A stretch of 5,013 nucleotides of DNA from JBAYVY01 sp041674345 (GTDB lineage: Bacteria; Planctomycetota; Phycisphaerae; Phycisphaerales; Zrk34): contig JBAYVY010000274.1 in assembly GCA_041674345.1 (NCBI GenBank), forward strand, positions 1 to 5,013, written 5' to 3'. Both the position numbers and the translations under genes were made by a program. Position 1 is the first letter of the stretch. Every line of letters begins with the position of its first letter. The notes under the pieces were generated by a model, which was not told the origin of the DNA, made no database searches, and worked only from the letters and a program-made list of their open reading frames with translations. Positions 1 to 5,013 of the stretch are shown piece by piece.

Positions 1-62
1 AAGCCGATTGTAGATGGGACGGGGTGAAGAGGGCAAGCGAATTGTTGACGCGGAAACGGGGT

Positions 63-88
63 GCAATTCGGCCTCGCAATTCGGCCTC
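63..88. repeat. Perfect 13-bp tandem duplication upstream of lepA
   Basis: GCAATTCGGCCTC occurs twice head to tail (63-75 and 76-88) with no mismatch, and the next base also continues the unit. The unit length is not a multiple of three, so a duplication here would shift a reading frame. This fits a non-coding leader and argues against the longer lepA start at position 24. The repeat ends about 25 bp before the candidate -10 box of lepA. It looks like a recent slippage duplication; a regulatory role is not shown. Confidence 0.85.
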
Positions 89-112
89 GTCGCTCATCGC
101 TTCCTCTTTCGC

Positions 113-118
113 TACAAT
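113..118 (+). promoter_or_regulatory. Candidate -10 box of the lepA promoter (TACAAT)
   Basis: TACAAT matches five of six positions of the sigma-70 -10 consensus. No good -35 box lies 16-18 bp upstream; the TTGACG at 45-50 is too far away at 62 bp. If it is used, transcription would start around 124-126, giving a leader of only about 10 nt before the lepA ATG at 135. That agrees with the lack of a clear Shine-Dalgarno sequence there. The call is an inference from sequence match and position. Confidence 0.35.
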
Positions 119-134
119 ACAGGTTCATACCACC

Positions 135-1922
135 ATGAAAATTCGCAACTTCTCCATCATCGCGCATATCGACCACGGCAAGAGCACCCTCGCTGACCGC
201 ATGTTGCTCCACGCCGGTGCCATCACCCAACGCGACTTCCGCAATCAAATCCTCGACGACATGGACCTGGAGCGGGAGCGAGGCATCACCATCAAGGCCT
301 CGGCCGTCACGATTCATCTGAATCACAACGGCGAAGATTACATGCTCAACCTCATCGACACGCCCGGCCACGTCGATTTCCACTACGAGGTCTCCCGCGC
401 CCTGACCGCTTGCGAGGGGGCCGTCCTCGTCGTCGATGCCACGCAGGGCGTCGAGGCGCAAACCGTCGCCAACACCTACAACGCCGTCGATCACAATCTT
501 GAAATCATCCCGGTGCTGAACAAGATCGACCTGCCCAGCGCCCACGCCGACGAAGTGGCGATGGAAATTGAATCCGTGCTCGGTTTCGATGCCGCGTCCT
601 GTCTGCATGTTTCGGCCAAAAGCGGCCTGGGCGTGCCCGAGCTCATGGCCGCGATCTGCGACCGCCTGCCCGGTCCCAGGGGCGATGCCGATGCTCCCAC
701 GCAGGCCCTGATCTTCGATTGCGTTTACGACGACTACCGCGGTGTCATCATCTACGTCCGCGTCATGAACGGTCGCCTGAAAGTCGGCGACCAAATCCGC
801 ATGATGCGCGCCGGCCGGGTCTATCCCATCACCGGCCTGGGCAAAAACACCCCCCGACTCACGCAGGTCGATTCCCTCGAAGCCGGCGAAGTCGGGTATC
901 TCTTCGCGTCCATCAAATCCCTCGATGAAGTCAACATCGGCGACACCGTCACGCTCGAAAAAAATCCCGCCGCCGAGCCATTGCCCGGCTACCGCGAACC
1001 CCAACGCGTCGTCTTCTGCGATTTCTACCCCACCGGCGACAGCGACTACGACGACCTCCGCGACGCCATCGAACGCCTCCGCCTCAATGACGCATCCTTC
1101 ACCTTCGCCCCCGAATCCAACGAAGCGCTCGGCTTCGGCTTCCGCTGCGGGTTCCTCGGCCTGCTCCACATGGACATCATCCAGGAACGCCTCGAACGCG
1201 AAGGCCACGTCGAAATCATCCAGACCGCCCCCACGGTGACCTATCAGATTTTGAAAACCGATGGCGAAGTACTCGACATTCACAACCCCGCCGAGCTGCC
1301 TGATCCCTCCATCATCGCCGAGATTCGTGAACCCATCGTCAAACTCGAAATCATCTGCCCCAACGAAAACATCGGCGACCTGATGAAACTCTGCGAAGCC
1401 CGACGCGGAACCTATCGCAAGCAGCAGTTCCTCTCCGAAACCCGGCAGATTCTCGAATACGAACTGCCGCTGAACGAAATCATTTTCGACTTCTTCGATA
1501 AACTCAAATCCATCACACGCGGCTACGGCACGATGGATTACGAAATCACCGGCTACCGGGCTGACAACCTCGTCAAAGTCCAGATCATCGTCAACGGCAA
1601 ACCCGTCGATTCGCTCAGCTTCATCTTCCACCGCGACAAAGCCGAGCAGCGCGGACGAACCATGCTCCGCAAAATGAAAGAACACATCGCCAAGCATCAG
1701 TTCGAGATACCGCTGCAAGCCGCGATCGGCGGGAAAATCATCGCAAGAGAAACCATCAAATCCGTCGGCAAAAACGTGACGGCCAAATGCTACGGCGGCG
1801 ACGTGAGCCGAAAGCGCAAACTGCTCGACAAGCAAAAAGAAGGCAAAAAGCGCATGAAACGCATCGGCTCGGTCGATATCCCGCAAGAGGCATTCATGGC
1901 GGTGCTGGAACCGGAAGATTAA
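135..1922 (+). CDS. lepA: Elongation factor 4 (LepA), ribosome-associated translational GTPase
   Basis: This is a complete 595-aa LepA/EF-4, close to the roughly 600 aa usual for the family. The family binds ribosomes, hydrolyses GTP and has been linked to back-translocation and to 30S subunit assembly; it is cytosolic or loosely membrane associated. The G-domain motifs are all visible: AHIDHGKST (residues 10-18), the switch I segment ERERGITIKAS (46-56), DTPGH (75-79, with the expected catalytic-type His79), NKID (129-132) and SAK (160-162). EF-G-like beta-barrel and alpha/beta domains follow, then the LepA-specific C-terminal domain with YGGDVSRKRKLL and KKRMKRIGSVDIPQEAF. The ATG at 135 is chosen because MKIRNFSIIAHIDHGKS is the normal family N-terminus. 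The in-frame ATG at 24 would add 37 residues without family support and would span the candidate -10 box. Only a weak AGG (121-123) precedes the start. No neighbour suggests an operon. Confidence 0.97.
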   Translation: MKIRNFSIIAHIDHGKSTLADRMLLHAGAITQRDFRNQILDDMDLERERGITIKASAVTIHLNHNGEDYMLNLIDTPGHVDFHYEVSRALTACEGAVLVVDATQGVEAQTVANTYNAVDHNLEIIPVLNKIDLPSAHADEVAMEIESVLGFDAASCLHVSAKSGLGVPELMAAICDRLPGPRGDADAPTQALIFDCVYDDYRGVIIYVRVMNGRLKVGDQIRMMRAGRVYPITGLGKNTPRLTQVDSLEAGEVGYLFASIKSLDEVNIGDTVTLEKNPAAEPLPGYREPQRVVFCDFYPTGDSDYDDLRDAIERLRLNDASFTFAPESNEALGFGFRCGFLGLLHMDIIQERLEREGHVEIIQTAPTVTYQILKTDGEVLDIHNPAELPDPSIIAEIREPIVKLEIICPNENIGDLMKLCEARRGTYRKQQFLSETRQILEYELPLNEIIFDFFDKLKSITRGYGTMDYEITGYRADNLVKVQIIVNGKPVDSLSFIFHRDKAEQRGRTMLRKMKEHIAKHQFEIPLQAAIGGKIIARETIKSVGKNVTAKCYGGDVSRKRKLLDKQKEGKKRMKRIGSVDIPQEAFMAVLEPED

Positions 1923-2016
1923 CTTCCGGGGATCGGCCCGCCCGCTTCAGCGGGCGGGAAGTAGAGAAACGTGCGATCCACGACTCCCCGCCTGCTGACC
2001 CCCGGAAGCGGGCGGG
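1923..2016. repeat. Nested inverted-repeat cluster with a repeated hairpin arm
   Basis: Three pairings overlap in under 100 bp. First, the 1937-1958 hairpin. Second, a similar stem of CCCGCCTGCT (1987-1996) with AGCGGGCGGG (2007-2016), where the only non-Watson-Crick position is a T-G wobble, with a 10-nt loop. Third, CTTCCGGGG (1923-1931) is the exact reverse complement of CCCCGGAAG (2000-2008). The arm AGCGGGCGGG is therefore a direct repeat (1949-1958, 2007-2016) and the left arm at 1937 could pair with either copy. The block resembles a REP-like extragenic palindrome pair; whether it recurs in the genome is unknown. Confidence 0.6.
1937..1958 (+). terminator. GC-rich hairpin just after lepA, possible terminator without U-tract
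   Basis: CCCGCCCGCT (1937-1946) and AGCGGGCGGG (1949-1958) are perfect reverse complements over 10 bp, 14 bases after the lepA stop codon. In RNA this would be a very stable stem with a loop of about four bases (TTCA). No run of T follows on either strand, so it is not a canonical intrinsic terminator. Its position right behind a stop codon still makes an RNA 3'-end or stabilising role likely. The same arm recurs downstream at 2007-2016. Confidence 0.55.
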
Positions 2017-2036
2017 CCGAGGGGATGCGCCACATG

Positions 2037-2064
2037 GCCCATCGCCCATTGCACATCGCCCATT
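2037..2064. repeat. Four-unit imperfect 7-bp tandem repeat (GCCCATY)
   Basis: Four consecutive 7-bp units read GCCCATC, GCCCATT, GCACATC and GCCCATT, differing from each other only at the third and last base of the unit. The block lies in non-coding sequence between lepA and rny. Such low-complexity tracts usually arise by slippage and may vary in copy number among strains. No function can be assigned. Confidence 0.7.
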
Positions 2065-2075
2065 TCTTCCCCGTC

Positions 2076-2104
2076 TTGACGCCGCGCTCACATCCGATTA
2101 ATTT
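2076..2104 (+). promoter_or_regulatory. Weak candidate promoter in the lepA-rny gap
   Basis: TTGACG (2076-2081) matches five of six positions of a -35 consensus. Seventeen bases later comes TAATTT (2099-2104), a poor -10 match, within the only AT-rich patch of this gap (about 2097-2113). If used it would give an rny leader of roughly 530 nt or a separate non-coding transcript. Support is limited to these sequence matches. Confidence 0.2.
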
Positions 2105-2113
2105 ATTAACTAT

Positions 2114-2567
2114 CCAACAGTCCCGTTGCACACCCGGCCCTAGGACGGCGCAACGGGGGCGACCTTGGAAAACTCGGCATGCCTGATGCCCGTTGGTGCT
2201 CGGCGTGACCCGATTAACGTCCCGTCAGGGACAGCCCGCTCCTTGCGGTGCCTATAGATTGAATGGACCTCTTCCAGCAACGGACAACGTCTTGAAGTTC
2301 CTTGCCTTGGAGATTGCGACGATCAGCATGACGCCCCTGTTTTCCCCATCCGTGAGCATGTTCCCAGTTGGCCGCCGGATTACCGTATTCGGGCAAGCTG
2401 TCCGATGCGCGGCGGCGGACGGACTTGTTCAACGGCTTGGCGGGGGGGATGTTTTTCGTTGATCGGCGGTCCAGGTTCAATCCATTGGGCCACGGCTGTC
2501 TGACGGGGTTTCTCGGTTCACGTCCATCGGTCCACACTGTGGGTCGGCACCAGTGGCGATGCATGCC
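2114..2567. other. Long intergenic stretch without a credible gene; several small hairpins
   Basis: I see no protein gene here on either strand. Open frames of 89 aa (+, 2193-2462) and 116 aa (-, 2214-2564) exist, but they overlap each other, lack ribosome binding sites and show no recognisable domain. Local inverted repeats are present: CCCGTTGC (2122-2129) with GCAACGGG (2150-2157); GGCAT (2176-2180) with ATGCC (2186-2190), including the palindrome GGCATGCC; and GTCCC (2219-2223) with GGGAC (2228-2232) around a 4-nt loop. There is also a run of seven G at 2442-2448 followed by TTTTT at 2452-2456. The stretch could be a structured leader of rny, an unannotated small RNA or decayed sequence. 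It does not match the tmRNA, RNase P RNA, SRP RNA or tRNA features I know. Confidence 0.4.
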
Positions 2568-2598
2568 TTAACACGGCTCGACGGCCCGGCGGTATGTG
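2568..2598 (+). promoter_or_regulatory. Candidate promoter of rny (TTAACA / TATGTG)
   Basis: TTAACA (2568-2573) matches five of six -35 positions. TATGTG (2593-2598) is a moderate -10 match at a slightly long 19-bp spacing. Initiation near 2604-2606 would give a leader of about 34 nt containing the Shine-Dalgarno sequence of the start at 2639. It would also leave the upstream in-frame ATG at 2594 outside the transcript. The call is an inference from motif match and position. Confidence 0.3.
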
Positions 2599-2625
2599 TT
2601 CCGTCCCGGCCATCGACGCATTCGT

Positions 2626-2631
2626 AAGGGG
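2626..2631 (+). promoter_or_regulatory. Shine-Dalgarno sequence deciding the rny start
   Basis: AAGGGG lies 7 nt before the ATG at 2639, a standard spacing. The alternative in-frame ATG at 2594, which would add 15 residues, has no purine-rich site before it. This supports the shorter 534-aa form. Confidence 0.65.
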
Positions 2632-2638
2632 TTGCATT

Positions 2639-4243
2639 ATGTTGTGGGATATTTCATTTTCATTCGCAACGCTGGCCGACGTGGATACATCCACCGCGGC
2701 GCTGTTCGCCGTCGCGGGCCTGGCCGCTGGGGCCTTGGGTGTATGGCTCATCTCCCGCCTGGTCACCGGCCAAACCATCGCCAGGGCCAAACAACAAGCC
2801 GTCACACTGATCGACGAAGCCCGCCGTGACGCCCAGGCCCGCGCCACGCAGCTTGAACTGGATGCCCAGAAGGAACTGATCACCAAGCGGGAAGCGTTCG
2901 AGAAGGAATCGACCCAGGTTCGCAACGAGTTGAAGGAGAACGAACGCCGGTTGACCAAACGCGAGGACAACCTCGACCGCAAACTCGACGTTCTGAGCAC
3001 CAAGGAAAAAAACCTCGACGCCCAGGAAGACCGCATCAAGCAGATGCAGAAGGAAATCGCGGGCAAGAGCGAGGAATTGGACGGCGTCATCAGCCAGCAA
3101 CGCGATCAACTGCTCCGCATCACCAACCTCTCGGAAGATGAAGCGAAGAAGATGCTGCTGTCGCAGATCGAGCAGCAGGTGCGGCACGAAGCCGGCGCGA
3201 TCGTGCAACGTGAAATGGCCAAGGCGGAGGAAGAGGCGAAGGAGAACTCGCTGAAGATCACGTTGCAGGCGATCCAGCGTTACGCCGCGGAACACACGGC
3301 GGCGAACACGGTGAACACCGTGGATATTCCGTCGGATGACATGAAGGGTCGGGTGATCGGTCGTGAAGGCCGGAACATTCGCGCCTTCGAGCAGGCGACG
3401 GGCGTGGACGTGATCGTGGATGACACGCCGGGCGTGGTGATTGTTTCGTGCTTTGATCCGATCCGCCGGGCGATCGCCGCCGAGTCGTTGCAAAAGCTGA
3501 TCGACGACGGGCGGATTCATCCGACCCGCATCGAGGAAGTCGTGCAACAGGTGCGCGACGACATGGCCGAGCGGCTGGTGCGATTCGGCAAGGAAGCGTG
3601 CATTGAAGCGAACATTCAGGGCCTGCATCCGAAGATCAGCGAGATGATGGGCCGGTTGTACTACCGCACCAGTTACGGGCAGAACATTCTGCGGCACTCG
3701 ATTGAAGTGTCGTACCTGTGCCAGATCATGGCCGAGGAACTGGGGCTGGACGGCACGGTGGCGCGGCGGGCCGGTTTCCTGCACGACATCGGCAAGGCGA
3801 TGGACCACGAAGTCGAAGGCGGGCATCCGGCGATCGGCATGGAGTTCTGCAAGAAGTTCAACGAATCCGAAGCCGTGCTCAACGCCATCGGCGGACACCA
3901 CGGCGACATCCCCGCGACCACGCCCTACACCCCCATCGTCATGGCCGCCGACGCGATCAGCGGGGCACGGCCCGGCGCGCGGCGCGAAACGCTCGACCGC
4001 TACGTCAAGCGCCTGGAACAACTCGAAGGCATCGCCACGAGTTTCGACGGCGTGCGCGAAGCATATGCGATCCAGGCCGGCCGCGAGGTGCGCGTGATCG
4101 TTGACGCCAAGCGGCTGGACGACGCCGGCAGCGCCAAGGTGGCGCGTGACATCGCCAACCGTGTCGAGCAGGAAATGACCTACCCCGGCGAAGTGCGCGT
4201 GACGGTGCTGCGAGAAAGCCGGACCATCGAGTATGCGAGGTAG
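2639..4243 (+). CDS. rny: Ribonuclease Y (membrane-anchored endoribonuclease, KH and HD domains)
   Basis: This is a complete 534-aa RNase Y, near the usual 510-530 aa. RNase Y is an endonuclease that starts mRNA decay from the inner face of the cytoplasmic membrane. In order: a short N-terminus and one transmembrane helix (about residues 20-38, rich in Ala/Leu/Gly); a long charged coiled coil (about 50-185) with many Lys, Glu, Gln and Arg; a KH RNA-binding domain with its GxxG loop as GREG (241-244); and an HD metal-dependent hydrolase domain with His353, the HD pair His382-Asp383 in LHDIGKA, and HHGD (420-423). The C-terminus (YPGEVRVTVLRESRTIEYA) is characteristic of the family. All expected catalytic residues are present. 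The ATG at 2639 is preferred over 2594 because of AAGGGG at 2626-2631. Valine and proline codons switch towards G-ending in the middle (about 3170-3830). No convincing terminator follows. Confidence 0.97.
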   Translation: MLWDISFSFATLADVDTSTAALFAVAGLAAGALGVWLISRLVTGQTIARAKQQAVTLIDEARRDAQARATQLELDAQKELITKREAFEKESTQVRNELKENERRLTKREDNLDRKLDVLSTKEKNLDAQEDRIKQMQKEIAGKSEELDGVISQQRDQLLRITNLSEDEAKKMLLSQIEQQVRHEAGAIVQREMAKAEEEAKENSLKITLQAIQRYAAEHTAANTVNTVDIPSDDMKGRVIGREGRNIRAFEQATGVDVIVDDTPGVVIVSCFDPIRRAIAAESLQKLIDDGRIHPTRIEEVVQQVRDDMAERLVRFGKEACIEANIQGLHPKISEMMGRLYYRTSYGQNILRHSIEVSYLCQIMAEELGLDGTVARRAGFLHDIGKAMDHEVEGGHPAIGMEFCKKFNESEAVLNAIGGHHGDIPATTPYTPIVMAADAISGARPGARRETLDRYVKRLEQLEGIATSFDGVREAYAIQAGREVRVIVDAKRLDDAGSAKVARDIANRVEQEMTYPGEVRVTVLRESRTIEYAR

Positions 4244-4281
4244 GGGTGCTGGACGGTTGCAATTTTGTAGCCGCGATTGAT

Positions 4282-4303
4282 TGTTGAGGATATGATCACA
4301 ACA
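4282..4303. promoter_or_regulatory. Candidate promoter/operator of the toxin-antitoxin pair
   Basis: TATGAT (4291-4296) is a five-of-six -10 match whose expected start point, 6-7 nt downstream, falls on or beside the antitoxin ATG at 4303, so the transcript could be leaderless. It is flanked by a 5-bp inverted repeat, TGTTG (4282-4286) and CAACA (4299-4303). This would be a natural position for an autorepressing antitoxin-toxin complex. No good -35 box is seen. GAGG at 4286-4289 is a possible but distant Shine-Dalgarno sequence. The operator reading is an inference. Confidence 0.3.
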
Positions 4304-4518
4304 TGAACGCCATCCACGCTATCTTTGAAAAAGGGGTATTTCGCCCCACGGAACCTGTGGATCTGCCTGATCGATCCCATGTGGTCTTTGAGCCGCGTTT
4401 GATTCATGCCGAAGCGGCTCCGACCACCGGCCAGTCGCGCATCTATGAAATTCTGTCGCACAGCTATGAAACGGATCAGGCGGATATTGCCCAGCGGCAT
4501 GACGAGCATCAGCCATGA
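4303..4518 (+). CDS. DUF104 (AF2212-like) family antitoxin
   Basis: This 71-aa protein has the N-terminal pattern of the DUF104/AF2212 family: a short beta-rich segment AIHAIFEKGVFRPTEPVDLPD (residues 3-23) followed by SHVVFEP (25-31), where the family typically reads 'ia-yenGvlkPLepvdLpeg'. Such proteins are usually encoded just before PIN-domain toxins and are thought to neutralise them by direct binding, the C-terminal part (about 40-71) contacting the toxin. That fits the next gene, whose ATG overlaps this stop as ATGA, implying translational coupling. The gene begins 59 bp after rny. An out-of-frame ATG at 4292 ends at once in TGA and is not a start. The reading frame is intact although its partner is truncated. 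DNA binding is not evident from the sequence. Confidence 0.75.
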   Translation: MNAIHAIFEKGVFRPTEPVDLPDRSHVVFEPRLIHAEAAPTTGQSRIYEILSHSYETDQADIAQRHDEHQP

Positions 4519-4835
4519 GGCGAATCTATCTGGATACCATCGGGTTGCTGGCGTTGTGGAACGGGCGCGATCAATGGCACGAGGCGGCGTCGCACGCATT
4601 GTCGGAACTGACTGCCGCCGGTGCGGAGTTCTGGACAAGCTCTCATGTGCTTCTGGAATGCGGCAACGCGGCGGCCAGAACGCCGTTCCGAACGGAAGTC
4701 GTCGATTTACGCGAACATCTGCGAGCGGACGGCAAACTCATCGTTCCGACAGAAGAGGACATCGCTGCCGCATGGGATGCTTATAGTACGACAGCGCTAT
4801 ATTCGCTCAAGAATCCAGGTGGAGTTGGTCGATGA
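4515..4835 (+). CDS. PIN-domain (VapC-like) toxin, C-terminally truncated by an insertion
   Basis: This 106-aa frame starts with the PIN signature IYLDT (catalytic-type Asp7), continues through LLALWNGRDQWHEAA, and has the second acidic residue in LLECGNAAAR (Glu48). Family similarity continues to about AAAWDAY (84-90). PIN toxins of this type are Mg-dependent ribonucleases of roughly 130-145 aa. After WDAY they continue with a segment like 'AGIVDHVSF..MRRLG...FTNDRHF' that carries the last two acidic residues. Here the sequence changes to 16 unrelated residues (91-106) and stops. None of the three forward frames from 4785 to 4868 encodes the missing part, so this is not a simple frameshift. 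The break coincides with the apparent left end of an insertion sequence. The product is probably inactive as a nuclease but may still bind its antitoxin, whose gene it overlaps by 4 bp. Confidence 0.75.
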   Translation: MRRIYLDTIGLLALWNGRDQWHEAASHALSELTAAGAEFWTSSHVLLECGNAAARTPFRTEVVDLREHLRADGKLIVPTEEDIAAAWDAYSTTALYSLKNPGGVGR

Positions 4836-4870
4836 TTGGCTGTAAACCGGATTTGGAAGGAGCCAATCAT
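4832..4870 (+). promoter_or_regulatory. Inverted repeat sequestering the transposase start codon
   Basis: ATGATTGGCT (4832-4841) and AGCCAATCAT (4861-4870) are perfect reverse complements over 10 bp with a 19-nt spacer. In RNA, the right arm would bury the last two bases of the Shine-Dalgarno sequence (AAGGAG, 4857-4862), the spacer and the first two bases of the ATG at 4869. Several transposons are known to block translation from read-in transcripts with such hairpins. The pairing is plain in the sequence; the regulatory role is inferred. Confidence 0.6.
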
Positions 4871-5013
4871 GACCGGCGAGCAGATCGCGCCGTTGCAGGG
4901 GGCGCTTGCGGCACACCTCGAATGTTTTCGGCATTGCTGTGCGCGTCAGCCGACGTTCGAGCATCTGGAGCAATACGTTTGCGGGTTGAACTGTGACCAG
5001 CGGACGAAGCGGT
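4869..5013 (+). CDS. Transposase, IS701-like N-terminus (partial, runs off window)
   Basis: Only the first 48 residues are present. The N-terminus MTGEQIAPLQGALAAHLECF, followed by FEHLEQYVCGLNCDQRTKR (residues 30-48), resembles the start of DDE-type IS701 transposases, which commonly read 'MT.EQI..L..ALA.YL..F..CF.....HL..Y..GLL.D...K'. Such enzymes cut and join the IS ends. The catalytic DDE residues lie downstream and cannot be checked. A strong Shine-Dalgarno sequence, AAGGAG (4857-4862), sits 6 nt before the ATG, but both are caught in an inverted repeat (4832-4870). The gene is in the same direction as the truncated PIN gene, so read-in transcription from that operon is likely. The family assignment is less certain than the transposase call itself. 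Confidence 0.65.
   Translation, partial: MTGEQIAPLQGALAAHLECFRHCCARQPTFEHLEQYVCGLNCDQRTKR

Larger units (their letters stand above)
4785..5013 (+). mobile_element. Left end of an insertion sequence, probably IS701-like (continues beyond window)
   Basis: The left boundary is placed at about 4785 because similarity of the upstream gene to PIN toxins stops there and the transposase gene starts 84 bp later, a usual distance from an IS end to its gene. The true terminal base could lie several positions to either side. The outermost bases contain TATAG (4782-4786) and CTATA (4797-4801), a short inverted pair. The right end, terminal inverted repeat and target duplication are outside the window, so completeness cannot be judged. 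Confidence 0.6.

Noticed and set aside
45..50. TTGACG as the -35 box for lepA
   Set aside because: It is 62 bp from the TACAAT box, and no -10-like sequence lies 16-18 bp downstream of it.
24..134. N-terminal extension of lepA from the ATG at 24
   Set aside because: The 37 extra residues have no counterpart in LepA proteins, the segment carries a 13-bp duplication, and it spans a TACAAT box. The family N-terminus begins at 135.
2471..2500. GGTTCAATCC resembling a tRNA T-arm
   Set aside because: The flanking bases do not form the 5-bp T stem, and no acceptor, D or anticodon arms fit around it.
2214..2564. 116-aa minus-strand and 89-aa plus-strand open frames in the lepA-rny gap
   Set aside because: They overlap each other, have unusual composition (many Arg, Trp and Pro in the minus frame), no ribosome binding site and no recognised family. 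A decayed gene fragment cannot be fully excluded.
2545..2565. GCCACTG on the minus strand, as seen at the end of cobalamin riboswitches
   Set aside because: No B12-box or other conserved riboswitch elements lie nearby and no minus-strand gene follows.
2660..4021. 453-aa open frame on the minus strand opposite rny
   Set aside because: It is fully antisense to a well-supported RNase Y, is rich in His, Arg, Asp and Val as expected from a mirrored GC-rich gene, and has no recognisable domain.
4254..4273. Weak hairpin after rny as a terminator
   Set aside because: The 7-bp stem contains two G-U pairs, no T-run follows it, and it overlaps the likely control region of the antitoxin gene.

Overview
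The window reads as a GC-rich bacterial chromosome segment, most likely from a member of the Planctomycetota or a close relative. That assignment rests on the style of the LepA and RNase Y proteins, very weak or absent Shine-Dalgarno sequences before some genes, a long intergenic gap between two housekeeping genes, and a DUF104/PIN pair next to an IS701-like transposase. No rRNA or other marker fixes the taxon, so this is inference. All convincing genes are on the + strand.

Layout: (1) 1-134 is a short upstream region with a perfect 13-bp tandem duplication and a TACAAT -10-like box. (2) 135-1922 is lepA (elongation factor 4), complete at 595 aa. (3) 1923-2638 is a 716-bp gap with no credible gene. 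It starts with a strong GC-rich hairpin whose arm is repeated about 60 bp later, continues with a 7-bp tandem repeat and an AT-rich patch, then holds several small hairpins and a possible promoter for the next gene. (4) 2639-4243 is rny (RNase Y), complete at 534 aa: one membrane helix, a long coiled coil, a KH domain and an HD domain. (5) 4303-4835 is a two-gene toxin-antitoxin-like module: a 71-aa DUF104-type antitoxin overlapping by 4 bp (ATGA) a PIN-domain toxin gene. (6) From about 4785 the PIN homology stops and is replaced by the left end of an insertion sequence, whose IS701-like transposase starts at 4869 and runs off the window.

How the parts relate: lepA and rny are unrelated housekeeping functions (translation GTPase; membrane-anchored mRNA decay nuclease) and the large gap suggests separate transcription. 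The toxin-antitoxin pair sits 59 bp after rny and may have its own promoter. The insertion appears to have removed the C-terminal third of the PIN toxin, with two of the expected acidic active-site residues, leaving a probably dead toxin and an orphan antitoxin. The most interesting sequence-level signal is a perfect 10-bp inverted repeat whose right arm covers the transposase start codon and the end of its ribosome binding site. Only transcripts that begin upstream of the left arm could form it, which suggests translational silencing of read-in transcripts from the disrupted operon. I saw nothing that clearly amounts to a new multi-gene system.
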